Origin: Anaerovibrio sp. RM50
GTDB taxonomy: Bacteria; Bacillota; Negativicutes; Selenomonadales; Selenomonadaceae
Direction of reading: 5' to 3'
DNA length: 64,000 bases
Assembly: GCF_000622005.1 (NCBI RefSeq)
Contig: NZ_JHWV01000012.1
Span: 48,731-112,730, forward strand
Below the pieces are notes generated by a model. That model did no database searches. It had not been told where the DNA came from and worked only from the letters and a program-made list of their open reading frames with translations. Each line of letters opens with the position of its first letter. Position 1 is the stretch's first letter. A program made the translations under genes and the position numbers. Shown piece after piece: positions 43,271-51,732 of this stretch.

Positions 43271-43654
43271 ATGGGAAATAAGCAATCTTATCTGGAACAT
43301 GCCGCTGTGACAGTGGCAGATATTGACTGGAGCATTGATTTTTTCAAAAATGTTCTGGGAATGACGGAAACCAGACGCAAGGAAAAAGACGGCAAGCTGC
43401 AGCAGATATGGCTAAAAGGCGGCTTGCAGCTGGTTGCTTCCCCGGATAATCCAAAAGCAGGCCAGGGACATCATCTGGGCATTGTTGTGCAGGATTTTAA
43501 GGCTACTATCCAGGAAATGCTCTCCTATGACGGCGTTACCCATATAGAAGGAAAACCGGAAAAATGGATTCAGCTCCCCGACGGTCTGGTGCTTGAGCTT
43601 TTCCAGGAAAAGCCGGGGGCCATTGAGAAAGTATTGGCCATAGAAGTGAAATAA
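43271..43654 (+). CDS. VOC-superfamily (glyoxalase/dioxygenase fold) protein
   Basis: A 127-residue protein with paired beta-alpha-beta3 units: LEHAAVTVADIDWSIDFFKN with metal-ligand H and VLGMTETRR, then HHLGIVVQDFKATIQEM and WIQLPDGLVLELFQ. Members handle methylglyoxal, antibiotics or aromatic compounds. Here it follows the OhrR-like gene, so detoxification of an oxidised or electrophilic product is a reasonable guess. ATG 43271 lies behind AAAGGAGG. Confidence 0.82.
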   Translation: MGNKQSYLEHAAVTVADIDWSIDFFKNVLGMTETRRKEKDGKLQQIWLKGGLQLVASPDNPKAGQGHHLGIVVQDFKATIQEMLSYDGVTHIEGKPEKWIQLPDGLVLELFQEKPGAIEKVLAIEVK

Positions 43655-43683
43655 ACATAAAAAATTTGTATTACAAACACCAA

Positions 43684-43718
43684 GGCCCGCCAATGGAAGC
43701 AAATTCCACTGACGGGCC
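43684..43718. terminator. intrinsic terminator after the VOC gene
   Basis: GGCCCG...TGGAA (43684-43698) pairs with TTCCA...CGGGCC (43704-43718), with one mismatch, followed by GTTT. It can also end the fragment gene on the minus strand. Confidence 0.78.
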
Positions 43719-43741
43719 GTTTATATTGGCAAAATATTAAA

Positions 43742-44100
43742 TTACTTGTTCATTTCAGTAGCCAAACGCTTCAAAGCATCTACTGTGCGCACGCCCGGAG
43801 TAATCTCGGACAGGCGGACCTTGATAAAGTGATTTTCCTTAACAGCCTTAACATCCTTCAGCTGTGGATTATTGCGGATAGTTGCCACTTTCTCTTTGAA
43901 ATCATCCTCATTGCGGACACCATTGCTGTAATCGCAAATGATAATGTATTCAGGATCCCCGGCAACTACAGATTCCCAGCTGGCTGCGGCCCAGGTCTTG
44001 TCACATCCCCGCAGGAGATGCATCAAGGCCAGTTTATGCTTTACAAATTGCAGTGTATGTGGGTTGTGCAGTAATATATCAATATATTCTTTTCTTTATG
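43742..44100 (-). pseudogene. C-terminal fragment of an iron-complex ABC substrate-binding protein
   Basis: The frame is open from about 44100 and reads KEYIDILLHNPHTLQFVKHK, then RGCDKTWAAASWESVVAGDP, YIIICDYSNGV and VRLSEITPGVRTVDALKRLA, the last lobe of a cluster A-II binding protein. The N-terminal two thirds, including any signal peptide, is missing: the frame is cut by a stop exactly where the right end of the structured repeat begins. No transporter partner adjoins. It is a decayed relic. Confidence 0.75.
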
Positions 44101-44134
44101 GAAAGAAATATTTGAACAGTGGCGTTATAATATC
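44086..44134 (+). repeat. right-end fragment of the TTATAA-ended repeat (copy E)
   Basis: A diverged hairpin (ATTCTTTTCTTTA with GGAAAGAAATAT) followed by TTTGAACAGTGGCGTTATAA, matching the right end of copies A-D. The left part is absent; the binding-protein fragment begins instead. Confidence 0.65.
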
Positions 44135-44163
44135 TTTAGTATCAAAAATAGGAGCAATAGAAT

Positions 44164-44640
44164 ATGAAGATAAAAAAGACCAATGCGGCACGCATTCTGG
44201 ATAATTTAAAAATTTCTTATGATATAAAGACCTATGAGGTGGATTTGGATGACCTTAGTGCCATTCATGTGGCTGCTTCCACGGGAATGGATGTAAAAAT
44301 GGTATTTAAAACCCTGGTATGCCGTGGTGACAAGAATGGCATTCTTATGGCCTGCATTCCCGGAGACGGGGAACTGGATTTTAAGGCCCTTGCCAAGGTA
44401 TCCGGCAACAAAAGCGTGGAAATGGTGGCCCTGAAGGAAGTATTGGGTCTGACGGGATATGTCCGTGGGGGCTGTTCCCCATTGGGAGCCAAGAAAAATT
44501 ATCCTGTTTATCTGGACGAGTCAGCCAATAATTTTGAAGCCATCGCCATAAGTGCCGGCATCCGGGGCCAACAGCTTATCCTTTCCCCAAATGATCTGGT
44601 AAAGGCAGTAGATGCCACCGTGGCAAAGCTTATCCGCTAA
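44164..44640 (+). CDS. ybaK: Cys-tRNA(Pro)/aminoacyl-tRNA deacylase YbaK
   Basis: A 158-residue trans-editing enzyme that hydrolyses Cys-tRNA(Pro). Family features: KTNAARILDNLKISYDIKTY at the N-terminus, the conserved lysine in MVFKTLVCRGD, AKVSGNKSVEMV and the GGCSPLGAKKNYPVYLDES block with ISAGIRGQQLILSP after it. AGGAGC precedes the ATG. The repeat end at 44134 lies 30 bp upstream and its TATAAT may serve as a -10 box. Confidence 0.93.
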   Translation: MKIKKTNAARILDNLKISYDIKTYEVDLDDLSAIHVAASTGMDVKMVFKTLVCRGDKNGILMACIPGDGELDFKALAKVSGNKSVEMVALKEVLGLTGYVRGGCSPLGAKKNYPVYLDESANNFEAIAISAGIRGQQLILSPNDLVKAVDATVAKLIR

Positions 44641-44674
44641 TGCCATTAATATTTAAAGTCAAAAAATTAAAAAA

Positions 44675-45232
44675 ATGAGAAAAGCAATCCGAAATCTTAA
44701 CCCAGGCCACCCCATGCCATACCGGGGCAAGAATTATCCCCTGGAAATACGGAAAACACTGGACAAGCCCCAGGTGAAAATAGATGGGGACAAACTTACA
44801 GTAAATTATTACAAGCCCCACCCGGAAGTGCCCGTACAGGTGCCCTTGGTGAAGTGGTATCGCCGCATGGCCCAGCATTACATCATAAGCCGCACCGCAT
44901 ATTGGTCCGAGGAAATGGGATTATCCTTCAATAAAATATTTATCAAGGACCAGGATTCCCGCTGGGGCAGCTGTTCATCACTTAAAAATCTTAACTTTAA
45001 CTGGCGCATAATTATGGCCCCTGATGAAATTATAGATTATCTACTTATTCACGAGCTGGCCCACCTGAAGGAAATGAACCACTCCACCGCCTTTTGGAAG
45101 CTGGTGGCCCAATACGATCCTGAATACAAGCTGCACCGCCAATGGCTTAAGGACAACGGCAAAGCCATTTTCCTGCTGCTGCCAAAGCTGCCTGTAGCTT
45201 TATTGGACTCCGTATTTTTCCATGTGGATTAG
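44675..45232 (+). CDS. YgjP/DUF45-type M48-family metallopeptidase
   Basis: A 185-residue cytoplasmic protein with the zinc signature HELAHLKEMNHS (H-E-x2-H plus distal H-x-x-x-F-W), preceded by the family motif KDQDSRWGSCSSLKNLNFNW. SprT/WSS1-related folds are suggested by this pair. A ribosome site before the ATG is weak. It lies between ybaK and the BFD gene on the same strand, 32 bp before the latter. Confidence 0.85.
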   Translation: MRKAIRNLNPGHPMPYRGKNYPLEIRKTLDKPQVKIDGDKLTVNYYKPHPEVPVQVPLVKWYRRMAQHYIISRTAYWSEEMGLSFNKIFIKDQDSRWGSCSSLKNLNFNWRIIMAPDEIIDYLLIHELAHLKEMNHSTAFWKLVAQYDPEYKLHRQWLKDNGKAIFLLLPKLPVALLDSVFFHVD

Positions 45233-45263
45233 AAACTTATCCAGATTTTTAAAGAGGTGTACC

Positions 45264-45458
45264 ATGAACAGAAACAAGGAAGCCTGTCATTGCAAAAATA
45301 TAACCTATGGCATGATTGAAGACGCGGTAAATGCCGGCTGCACCAGCTATGAGGAGCTTAAGGAGAAGCTCCGCTTCGGCACCTCCTGTGGAAAATGCCA
45401 GGATTTTATACATTACTTGCTCAGGGATATAAAGGAAAGCAGGGAAAAGTCCTTTTAA
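45264..45458 (+). CDS. BFD-like [2Fe-2S] ferredoxin domain protein
   Basis: A 64-residue protein consisting only of a BFD domain. The four cluster cysteines are CHC near the N-terminus and CGKC (TSCGKCQDFI) 31 residues later, with the helix YGMIEDAVNAGCTSYEEL between. Such proteins handle iron release or electron transfer. ATG 45264 follows GAGGTG. A terminator follows about 45 bp later. Confidence 0.82.
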   Translation: MNRNKEACHCKNITYGMIEDAVNAGCTSYEELKEKLRFGTSCGKCQDFIHYLLRDIKESREKSF

Positions 45459-45502
45459 AAAGTTGGACTGCACCAGCTGGTCCGAAACCATTGAACTACA
45501 CT

Positions 45503-45530
45503 AAGGCCTGTCACTGATGGGCCTTTTTTG
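45503..45530 (+). terminator. intrinsic terminator after the BFD gene
   Basis: AAGGCC (45503-45508) with GGGCCTT around a ten-base loop, directly followed by TTTTT. Confidence 0.75.
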
Positions 45531-45677
45531 TACGACCAATAATTATTTCAGAGGAGTGCCAATTCAAAAATCACCTCATTCAAAAAATCGCCTTATGCTA
45601 TTGATAATCATTTTCATGTATGTTATACTGTCTTTGTAATTGAGAAAGGATATCAAATAGCTAAGGGGGTGATTTCC

Positions 45678-46268
45678 ATGAATAACAATGTATCTGACGA
45701 TTATGAGCATCAGATGGCGTATCACTGTGCTCCTACCATTAAGAGTATTAAATGTGGCAGCATGGTGGCATTTAAGATTGATTCTGACAACTCCTTCCAG
45801 AATTTTTTGCAAAACCACAAAATATGCTTTGAATGTCACGGGATAAAGTATCTGATGCTGTCACGGCAGAAGAATCACGCCCTGATGTATTTTTACAGGC
45901 CGCAACTCCTGACCCGCCTCCTTCGTCGCCCCCTGGCTATAGATATTCTTAAAAATTATGGGTATCCAATTGAAATTGGACCTGATGAGGAAATCCTGCC
46001 GACTTTGCTGGATTACCTAAAAAAACGTATTGCCCAGTGTGACGGATTCCCCCACGAAATAGGCATTTTCCTGGGATATCCCCCGACAGACGTTCAGGGG
46101 TTCATCAAAAACAAGGGGCAAAATTTTCTCTACAGTGGTTTTTGGAAGGTTTATTCCAATGAAGCCGCCCAAAAACACCTTTTTGAATGCTACAACAAAT
46201 GTATCAACAATATGTGCGACCGCCTGAGGGCCGGAGAAAGCCTCCAGTCCCTTATCAGCGCCGCATAA
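45678..46268 (+). CDS. DUF3793-family protein
   Basis: A 196-residue protein of the DUF3793 type: HCAPTIKSIKCGSMVAF, then LMYFYRPQLLTRLLRRPLA, HEIGIFLGYPPTDVQGFI and FWKVYSNEAAQKHLFECYNK. These genes are, in my recollection, often found beside flavodoxins in Firmicutes, as here, but their function is unknown. ATG 45678 follows AAGGGGGTG. The flavodoxin gene starts 28 bp downstream, probably in one operon. Confidence 0.82.
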   Translation: MNNNVSDDYEHQMAYHCAPTIKSIKCGSMVAFKIDSDNSFQNFLQNHKICFECHGIKYLMLSRQKNHALMYFYRPQLLTRLLRRPLAIDILKNYGYPIEIGPDEEILPTLLDYLKKRIAQCDGFPHEIGIFLGYPPTDVQGFIKNKGQNFLYSGFWKVYSNEAAQKHLFECYNKCINNMCDRLRAGESLQSLISAA

Positions 46269-46296
46269 TAAGACATATAGCAGGAGGTAATTACTT

Positions 46297-46728
46297 ATGA
46301 AAATCGCTGTTGTATACTGGTCCGGAACAGGAAATACCAAGGCCATGGCTGAGTCCATGCTGGATGGAGCCAAGGCTGCGGGGGCAGAAACGGACCTTTA
46401 TTCCGTAGACCAATTCAGTGCCGACCAGATGGCCGGCTATGACGGATTCCTCTTTGGTTGCTCTGCCATGGGTTGCGAGGTACTTGAGGAAGCTGAATTT
46501 GAGCCTTTCTTTCAGGAGGCATAGAACAAAATAAGCGGCATTCCGGTGGGGCTCTTTGGCTCCTACGGCTGGGGCTCCGGGGAATGGCTCCAGGACTGGC
46601 ATCAGCGCTGCAAGGATCACGGTGCCAAGGTCTACAAGGAAGGGGTAATGATCAACAACACCCCTGATGAGGTGGGTCTGAAGGAATGTGCAGATTTCGC
46701 CCAGAGTTTCGTACAGGAAAATTTCTAA
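46297..46728 (+). pseudogene. flavodoxin gene interrupted by an in-frame TAG
   Basis: Bases 46297-46521 encode the FMN-binding start of a short flavodoxin (VVYWSGTGNTKAMAESML, then DGFLFGCSAMGCEVLEE). TAG at 46522-46524 interrupts the frame, which then continues without shift as NKISGIPVGLFGSYGWGSGE to FVQENF, stop 46726-46728. Both halves together give the usual ~143 residues, and the second FMN loop GSYGWG lies after the stop. A single base change explains it, so recent inactivation, sequencing error or stop read-through are all possible. Confidence 0.85.
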
Positions 46729-46740
46729 AACACAAATGAA

Positions 46741-46797
46741 AAGGACAGCTGTCTCATAAGTGGAGAATTTCACTCCCTTGAGGCAGCTGTCCTCTTT
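46741..46797 (+). terminator. GGACAGC-family hairpin terminator, copy 5 (long loop)
   Basis: AAGGACAGCTGTCTCA and TGAGGCAGCTGTCCTCTTTTT form the outer stem; a small inner hairpin (GTGGAGAATTTCACTCCC) is inserted where the other copies have a short loop. Confidence 0.8.
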
Positions 46798-46884
46798 TTA
46801 TTTTGAAGTAATTGACTTTTCACCACAACTATAATAATTTAAAACCATAATCCTACGCAATAAACGGGAACGGGAGGTAGCCTT

Positions 46885-48366
46885 ATGCAATTTAAAATCT
46901 CACGGCGAAATTTTATCAAAATGGCAGGTGCCGCCACCACTGGTATTATGCTGTCCCAGCTGGCAGATAAGGCCACGGGCCATGCAAGCTCTGCCCCAAA
47001 GGGCAAATGCTACTATAAGGGGCAGGATATTCCCCTCCTTTACGAGGCAGATATATGCGTATTGGGAGGCGGCGCATCAGGAGTGGCAGCTGCCGTAAGT
47101 GCAGGAAAACGGGGGAAAAAAGCTGTAATCGTGGAAAAGGGAATCACCCTGGGAGGCCTGCAGACCATGGGCAACGTAATTCCGTGCATGACCACCTGGG
47201 CCCCGGACAGCGATACCTCCTTCGTAACGGATTTAAAGGACCGTCTGGAAAAATACGGCATCGACTACGATGACCACAACGAAAAAAGCGAAGTAGGAAT
47301 ATGGACAAATCCTGAGGCCCTGAGCCTCATATATGATGAAATGTGCCTTGCCGCCAATGTGGAGGTATTATACAACACCATATTTGTGGACGTTGTGAAA
47401 AAGGGCAGCACCATTACCCACGTAATTGCCCAGACCATTGACGGGCTGAAGGCCATAAAGGCAAAAACCTTCATTGACTGCTCCGGGGACGCAATCCTTG
47501 CCCGCACTGCAGGGGTGCCAAGTGAGCATGGCTTTGAAAAAACCGGCAAGAACCAGCCTATGAGCTTCCGCTTTGAAATGGGGGGCATTGATCTGGAGAA
47601 GGTTTATCAGTATGTGACTGTGGAATTGGGTGAGGATTTCTGTCCCACCAAACCGCCCCACTATGAATTTGCCGAAGCCCGCCACCGCACCAGACAGTAC
47701 GTGCTGGAAAAATTTATGGTTGACGGCATTAATTCCGGGGAGCTCACCGAGGAAGACGCGGAATACATGCAGGCCTTTGCCATTGTAGGAAAGCCTGGCA
47801 CCATTTCCATGAATTGTCCGGAGCTGCCTCTTGAATACAGCGCCTCAGATCCCCTGTCCTACAGCCGGGGTGTCATGGCAGGCAGACAAATGATCCACCG
47901 CATCAGCCAGTATTTCATAAAGCACATGCCGGGCTTTGAAAATGCCTATCTGGCCAAGGAGGCCTCCATGCTGGGGGCAAGGGAATCCTGGCGCATCAGG
48001 GGCAAATACTATCTGGTAGAAGACGATTACCACAACCAGAGCCGCTTCAAGGACGCTGTGGCCCGCACCGCCTGGTTTATCGATGCCCACGGGGAAAAGG
48101 TCAGCGAAAAGCTGCCAAAGGGGGCATATTATGAAATCCCATACCGCTCCCTTATTACCAATGAAATCCCAAATCTCATCGTGGCAGGACGCTGTATCAG
48201 TGCCAGCTTCATATTGCAGGCCTCCATGCGGATACAGCTCACCTGCATGAGTATTGGTGAAGCAGCCGGCATTGCCGCAGCATGGGGACTGGAAAATAAT
48301 ATAGCCGCCAATGACATTGAGTGGGATAAAATTCCTGCCAGCCAGCGCAGCTATGTAAGCAAATAA
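46885..48366 (+). CDS. Tat-exported FAD-dependent oxidoreductase
   Basis: A 493-residue flavoprotein. The N-terminus SRRNFIKMAGAATTGIM is a twin-arginine signal, so it is folded with its cofactor and exported to the periplasm. The FAD-binding motif ADICVLGGGASGVAAAVSAG and VIVEKG follow at about 52-82; later blocks include DCSGDAILARTAGVPSEHG and VAGRCISASF-I-L-QASMR. It is of the FAD_oxidored type. The substrate is unknown; fumarate-reductase-like or organic acid oxidation is possible. AGGTAG precedes the ATG weakly; GGGAGG is slightly upstream. Confidence 0.87.
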   Translation: MQFKISRRNFIKMAGAATTGIMLSQLADKATGHASSAPKGKCYYKGQDIPLLYEADICVLGGGASGVAAAVSAGKRGKKAVIVEKGITLGGLQTMGNVIPCMTTWAPDSDTSFVTDLKDRLEKYGIDYDDHNEKSEVGIWTNPEALSLIYDEMCLAANVEVLYNTIFVDVVKKGSTITHVIAQTIDGLKAIKAKTFIDCSGDAILARTAGVPSEHGFEKTGKNQPMSFRFEMGGIDLEKVYQYVTVELGEDFCPTKPPHYEFAEARHRTRQYVLEKFMVDGINSGELTEEDAEYMQAFAIVGKPGTISMNCPELPLEYSASDPLSYSRGVMAGRQMIHRISQYFIKHMPGFENAYLAKEASMLGARESWRIRGKYYLVEDDYHNQSRFKDAVARTAWFIDAHGEKVSEKLPKGAYYEIPYRSLITNEIPNLIVAGRCISASFILQASMRIQLTCMSIGEAAGIAAAWGLENNIAANDIEWDKIPASQRSYVSK

Positions 48367-48370
48367 AAAA

Positions 48371-48406
48371 AAATGGTCGGTTGCAGTAATCTGCAACCGG
48401 CCATTT
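48371..48406. terminator. bidirectional intrinsic terminator
   Basis: AAATGGTCGGTTGCAG (48371-48386) pairs with CTGCAACCGGCCATTT (48391-48406), one wobble, flanked by A and T runs. It separates the convergent flavoprotein and metalloprotease-like genes. Confidence 0.9.
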
Positions 48407-48429
48407 ATATTGTAATTTTTCTTTTCATC

Positions 48430-48921
48430 TTAAGCGGCAATATCCACATTTGCCCCCCGATACTTCACTGCATCGGTCTGCCTCAAATCCTTCTGATAAG
48501 GATTGTCCTCGTTATAATACTTGATCTGGGTATTGGTCTCCCCGCCTGAAATATAGGAACGCCCGCATTCCGGACAAATATCCGTCTTCAGGCGAACCGT
48601 AGCCCGCTCCACGTGGCCATTGTTATTTCTGGCCTTGTTGTAGGCATTTGCAACGTGCTCCTGCTCGTGGCCCAGCACCACTGCCGCCGCATTGTTGGGG
48701 TCAATATGGCCAGGGGCCTTGAAGGACACCATTTCATCGGAACCATCAGTATATTTGCGGTTTTTACATGTCTGACACTCTGCCGGAGATGACTTCTTGC
48801 CAGGCTTTATCTGATGCTCGGGGCCTACCCCCTTGCCATCAGTCACCTGAGGTCCCTGGGCAGCATAAGGGTTGGACATATAACCGCCAATTCCGCCAAC
48901 TTCCACCTTCAGCACCTCCAT
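48430..48921 (-). CDS. putative metalloprotease-like protein (SprA-related type)
   Basis: A 163-residue protein with a zinc-ribbon-like CQTCKNRKYTDGSDE, then SFKAPGHIDPNNAAA, the zinc-protease-like VLGHEQEHVANAYNKA (H-E-x2-H), and a second pair CPECGRSYISGG. This layout recurs in Clostridia and Negativicutes proteins called putative metalloproteases; activity is untested as far as I know. There is no signal peptide. The start is uncertain: an internal ATG (MSNPYAAQG) would remove 14 residues. Confidence 0.72.
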   Translation of the reverse strand: MEVLKVEVGGIGGYMSNPYAAQGPQVTDGKGVGPEHQIKPGKKSSPAECQTCKNRKYTDGSDEMVSFKAPGHIDPNNAAAVVLGHEQEHVANAYNKARNNNGHVERATVRLKTDICPECGRSYISGGETNTQIKYYNEDNPYQKDLRQTDAVKYRGANVDIAA

Positions 48922-49015
48922 TTCATCTGCATGGGCATCATATATGTGCCATCAATCTGAACGCATACTTTTTATACTACTAATTATATAGGATTTAGGT
49001 CCCCAGTTCAAATAG

Positions 49016-49037
49016 TTTACTACGAAATCTTAGTGAA
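49016..49037 (+). repeat. 22-bp sequence also present at 61105-61126
   Basis: TTTACTACGAAATCTTAGTG plus AA, identical at 61105-61126. Here it lies in the short gene-free gap at the 3-prime side of the secreted-protein gene, without the inverted partner seen at the other site. Confidence 0.6.
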
Positions 49038-49058
49038 GCCCCTACGCCTCAATCTTCC

Positions 49059-49874
49059 TTAGTTAAGATCACTGAGCTGCAAAATCACCGACTGAGGATA
49101 ATACTTGAAATTCATGGCTTCCCCGGTACCTATATTGACGATATCCCCCTGCTGAGGTGCACTGCCCCAGTTATAAACCTCCGCATATCTGTAAAGTGGG
49201 GAATCGGCGTTAAGCACACTGATATCAAAGGCTGCAGAGCCGCCCTTTACCAGCATAATACGGTCAATGGTATAGGTGCGTGGATCAAAGCTTACAGCCA
49301 TGCCCACATTGGCAAAATATCTGGATTCCACAGCAGGGCCGCAGATAGCCTGGGTCTCGGAGGCTGTCATAAGGCGTCCTGCCCCGTATTTATCCTCCAG
49401 CTCCTTCAAAGTCATGTCCAGATAAAGTCCGCCTACTGTTTCGGCAGGTCTTAAATTAACGGTCTTTGGTACCATGCGGAGGTTCCCCAGGGTTATGGAA
49501 CGCTGCCCGGCCACATTTTCCCAGTAAATATTGGAGTAGGTGGTACCGCTGTTGCCCAAAATCATCATGGTTGCACTGCCGCTGTATGGATTGCCCGTAA
49601 AATTCATAACATCAGAAATACGGATACCGTTTATGGTATTTTCCCCCATATCAACGGCTCTGTGGCCATTTTCATCGCACCATTCGCCCCCTACGCATTC
49701 ATGAAGACGATTAAGGTTCTTGGTGGTTGCATCTTCAATAACAGCTGCCGCAGCCTCTATTCTCTCCACAGGGGTTGCCCCTCTCTCCCCGGAAGGAAGA
49801 GCTTCCTGGGCAAAGGCCATTGCCCCGCTGGTCATCAATGCAGCTGCTGCCAAAAGTGAACAAATACGCTTCAT
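49059..49874 (-). CDS. secreted protein of unknown function
   Basis: A 271-residue exported protein. The signal peptide (MKRICSLLAAAALMTSGAMA) is cleaved near AFA-Q. The mature part has LHECVGGEWCDENGHRAVD, a Thr/Gly/Asn-rich middle (SGATAM-like stretch SATMMILGNSG) and a helical segment LDMTLKELEDKYGAGRLMTA, ending SVILQLSDLN. I recognise no family. ATG 49874 follows AAGGAGG by eight bases, and that site overlaps the stop region of the REC-GGDEF gene, with which it is probably co-transcribed. Confidence 0.75.
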   Translation of the reverse strand: MKRICSLLAAAALMTSGAMAFAQEALPSGERGATPVERIEAAAAVIEDATTKNLNRLHECVGGEWCDENGHRAVDMGENTINGIRISDVMNFTGNPYSGSATMMILGNSGTTYSNIYWENVAGQRSITLGNLRMVPKTVNLRPAETVGGLYLDMTLKELEDKYGAGRLMTASETQAICGPAVESRYFANVGMAVSFDPRTYTIDRIMLVKGGSAAFDISVLNADSPLYRYAEVYNWGSAPQQGDIVNIGTGEAMNFKYYPQSVILQLSDLN

Positions 49875-49888
49875 AAAATGTACCTCCT

Positions 49889-51148
49889 TCAATATCTGTC
49901 GTTTATAAGAAATACATAGGCCATTTCACCGAAAGTAACGGTATTTACTGCCCTTATTCCCATTGTCACCAGCCTCATATTGCCATTTTTCATGGTAAGC
50001 CTCAGCTCTACCCTGTTAATGCCGCTGGCTCTATGTTTTACCACATTTACCCCTGCCCTGAGGAGATTGTAGTCATCAGCGTGAACAATATTCTTTATAT
50101 TGTTCTGCACCATCTGACGCATCTCCTTGGAGGAATTGTAGCCCAACATACTGACTATATCCCGGTTGTAGTGAATCAGCTCACCGGTGTCCAGGCGGAA
50201 TGCCAAAAATCCTCCGGGCAAAAATTCCGTCATGGCCCCAGCCAGCCGCAGCATATCATTGTTGAGGATTCTTTTGAAGAATTTATTATGGTCCGCCCTA
50301 TCCTCATAATACTTGTTCTTTGCCTCGTACATATTTCTGTCTGCTTCGGCAACGCCAGTCTCAATATTTTCCAGACCATGTACCAGCACCATACCCATGG
50401 AGGCGGAAATATTCTCCGTCCAGCAGGTGCTCAGCTTCATCACCTTTTTCCCCAGGGAGCTTTCACTTTCATCAAAGGAAAGAATAACAAACTCATCGCC
50501 ACCCAGGCGGTAAATCTCAGCATCGTAAAAAACCTGCTTGGCTGTATCCACCACATTCTTGATAAGAAGGTCCCCCGCATTGTGGTCCTCCTCGTCATTT
50601 ACGGCCTTCAGTCCGTTAATATCCATGTACACTACGCCAATATTTCTGTCGGCAGCATCCGGCCATGCGGCAAAGCGTTCAATATCCTCATAATAGCCCT
50701 TGCGGTTCTTCACCCCTGTAAGGACATCTGTGGTGGAATCCACTACGGATTTTTCGCTTTCCAGCAGTCGGATAATATTATTGATGCGAGTGAGAATCAG
50801 CTTCGGTATATAAGGCTTGGCAATAAAATCAAAGACACCCATATCCAGACAATGGATTTCCTCGTTGATGGAGCTGTGAACCGTCGTTACCACAATTGGT
50901 ATCTTGGCAAGCTTTATATCACCCTTCACTGCCTCAATAAATTCATAGCCGTTCATAACCGGCATATTAATATCCAAAATTACAACGGAAATTTCCTTGT
51001 AATGCTCCCGCAGAAAATTAAGGCCCTCCAGACCATTGGAGGCCGTAATAATATTAAATTGTTCCTCCAAAATATTGCACAATATCTCGCGATTGACAAT
51101 ATTGTCCTCCACTACCAGAAGAGTAGGCTTACTCTCCACTAATACCAC
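49889..51148 (-). CDS. response regulator with GGDEF and PAS domains
   Basis: A 419-residue diguanylate cyclase regulator. Receiver domain with D15 and phospho-acceptor D59 (VVILDINMPVMNG), GGDEF domain from about 135 with an intact active site RLGGDEFVILSF, then a C-terminal PAS-like domain (about 305-415; GGFLAFRLDTGELIHYNRD). The order REC-GGDEF-PAS, with the sensor last, is unusual. It makes c-di-GMP when phosphorylated. No kinase gene adjoins. The secreted-protein gene follows 14 bp later. Confidence 0.88.
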   Translation of the reverse strand: MVLVESKPTLLVVEDNIVNREILCNILEEQFNIITASNGLEGLNFLREHYKEISVVILDINMPVMNGYEFIEAVKGDIKLAKIPIVVTTVHSSINEEIHCLDMGVFDFIAKPYIPKLILTRINNIIRLLESEKSVVDSTTDVLTGVKNRKGYYEDIERFAAWPDAADRNIGVVYMDINGLKAVNDEEDHNAGDLLIKNVVDTAKQVFYDAEIYRLGGDEFVILSFDESESSLGKKVMKLSTCWTENISASMGMVLVHGLENIETGVAEADRNMYEAKNKYYEDRADHNKFFKRILNNDMLRLAGAMTEFLPGGFLAFRLDTGELIHYNRDIVSMLGYNSSKEMRQMVQNNIKNIVHADDYNLLRAGVNVVKHRASGINRVELRLTMKNGNMRLVTMGIRAVNTVTFGEMAYVFLINDRY

Positions 51149-51225
51149 CGTCCTTAAAGAACATTATCTCTCCATCTTCTTTTACTTCGACAGCAAAGGG
51201 AAAAATCCTGCAAAATGGCAAAACA

Positions 51226-51255
51226 AAACCCCCGATGTATACACATCAGGGGTTT
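51226..51255 (-). terminator. intrinsic terminator after the HU gene
   Basis: On the minus strand AAACCCCTGATGT and ACATCGGGGGTTT form a strong stem, followed by TGTTTTG. It ends the HU transcript before the REC-GGDEF gene. Confidence 0.82.
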
Positions 51256-51292
51256 AATGGCTAATGCCACATTTACAGTTTAGTAATAAAGA

Positions 51293-51577
51293 TTACTTGT
51301 TAACTGCATCCTTCAGAGCCTTACCAGCCTTGAAAGCAGGTACCTTTGCAGCTGCAATCTTGATCTCCTCACCAGTCTGAGGATTGCGGCCAGTACGAGC
51401 TGCGCGCTCATTTACCTTGAAGGTACCGAAGCCTACCATCTGTACAGCGTCGCCAGCAACGAGAGCTTCCTGGATAGCTTCCATGGTAGCCTTTAATGCA
51501 GCGCCTGCATCCTTCTGAGTTAACTCTGCCTTTTCTGCAATCTTTGCAACTAATTCTGCTTTTGTCATAGTGTTCAT
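51293..51577 (-). CDS. hup: HU-family DNA-binding protein
   Basis: A 94-residue nucleoid protein. [20 protein letters not shown] opens the dimer fold, followed by [20 protein letters not shown], the DNA-binding arm, and [16 protein letters not shown] bends and compacts DNA. Two start codons nine bases apart are possible (MNTMTKAE or MTKAE); GAGAGGAG lies before both. It is a single-gene unit with its own terminator. Confidence 0.95.
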   Translation of the reverse strand: MNTMTKAELVAKIAEKAELTQKDAGAALKATMEAIQEALVAGDAVQMVGFGTFKVNERAARTGRNPQTGEEIKIAAAKVPAFKAGKALKDAVNK

Positions 51578-51732
51578 TTCTCCTCTCAGTTACTTACACT
51601 GCTTGTATAATAGCATAGTGAAAGTCTTTTGTCCAATAATGACTTAAAATTTATCCAAAAAATGGGAAAAAATGTCTAATATATTCACTTTCCCACTTTA
51701 TGATACGTTGTTAGCGGTGTTATACACCGTTA

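Noticed and set aside
50033..51142. Plus-strand open frame of about 370 codons
   Set aside because: Antisense to the REC-GGDEF-PAS gene, which has intact receiver and GGDEF motifs.
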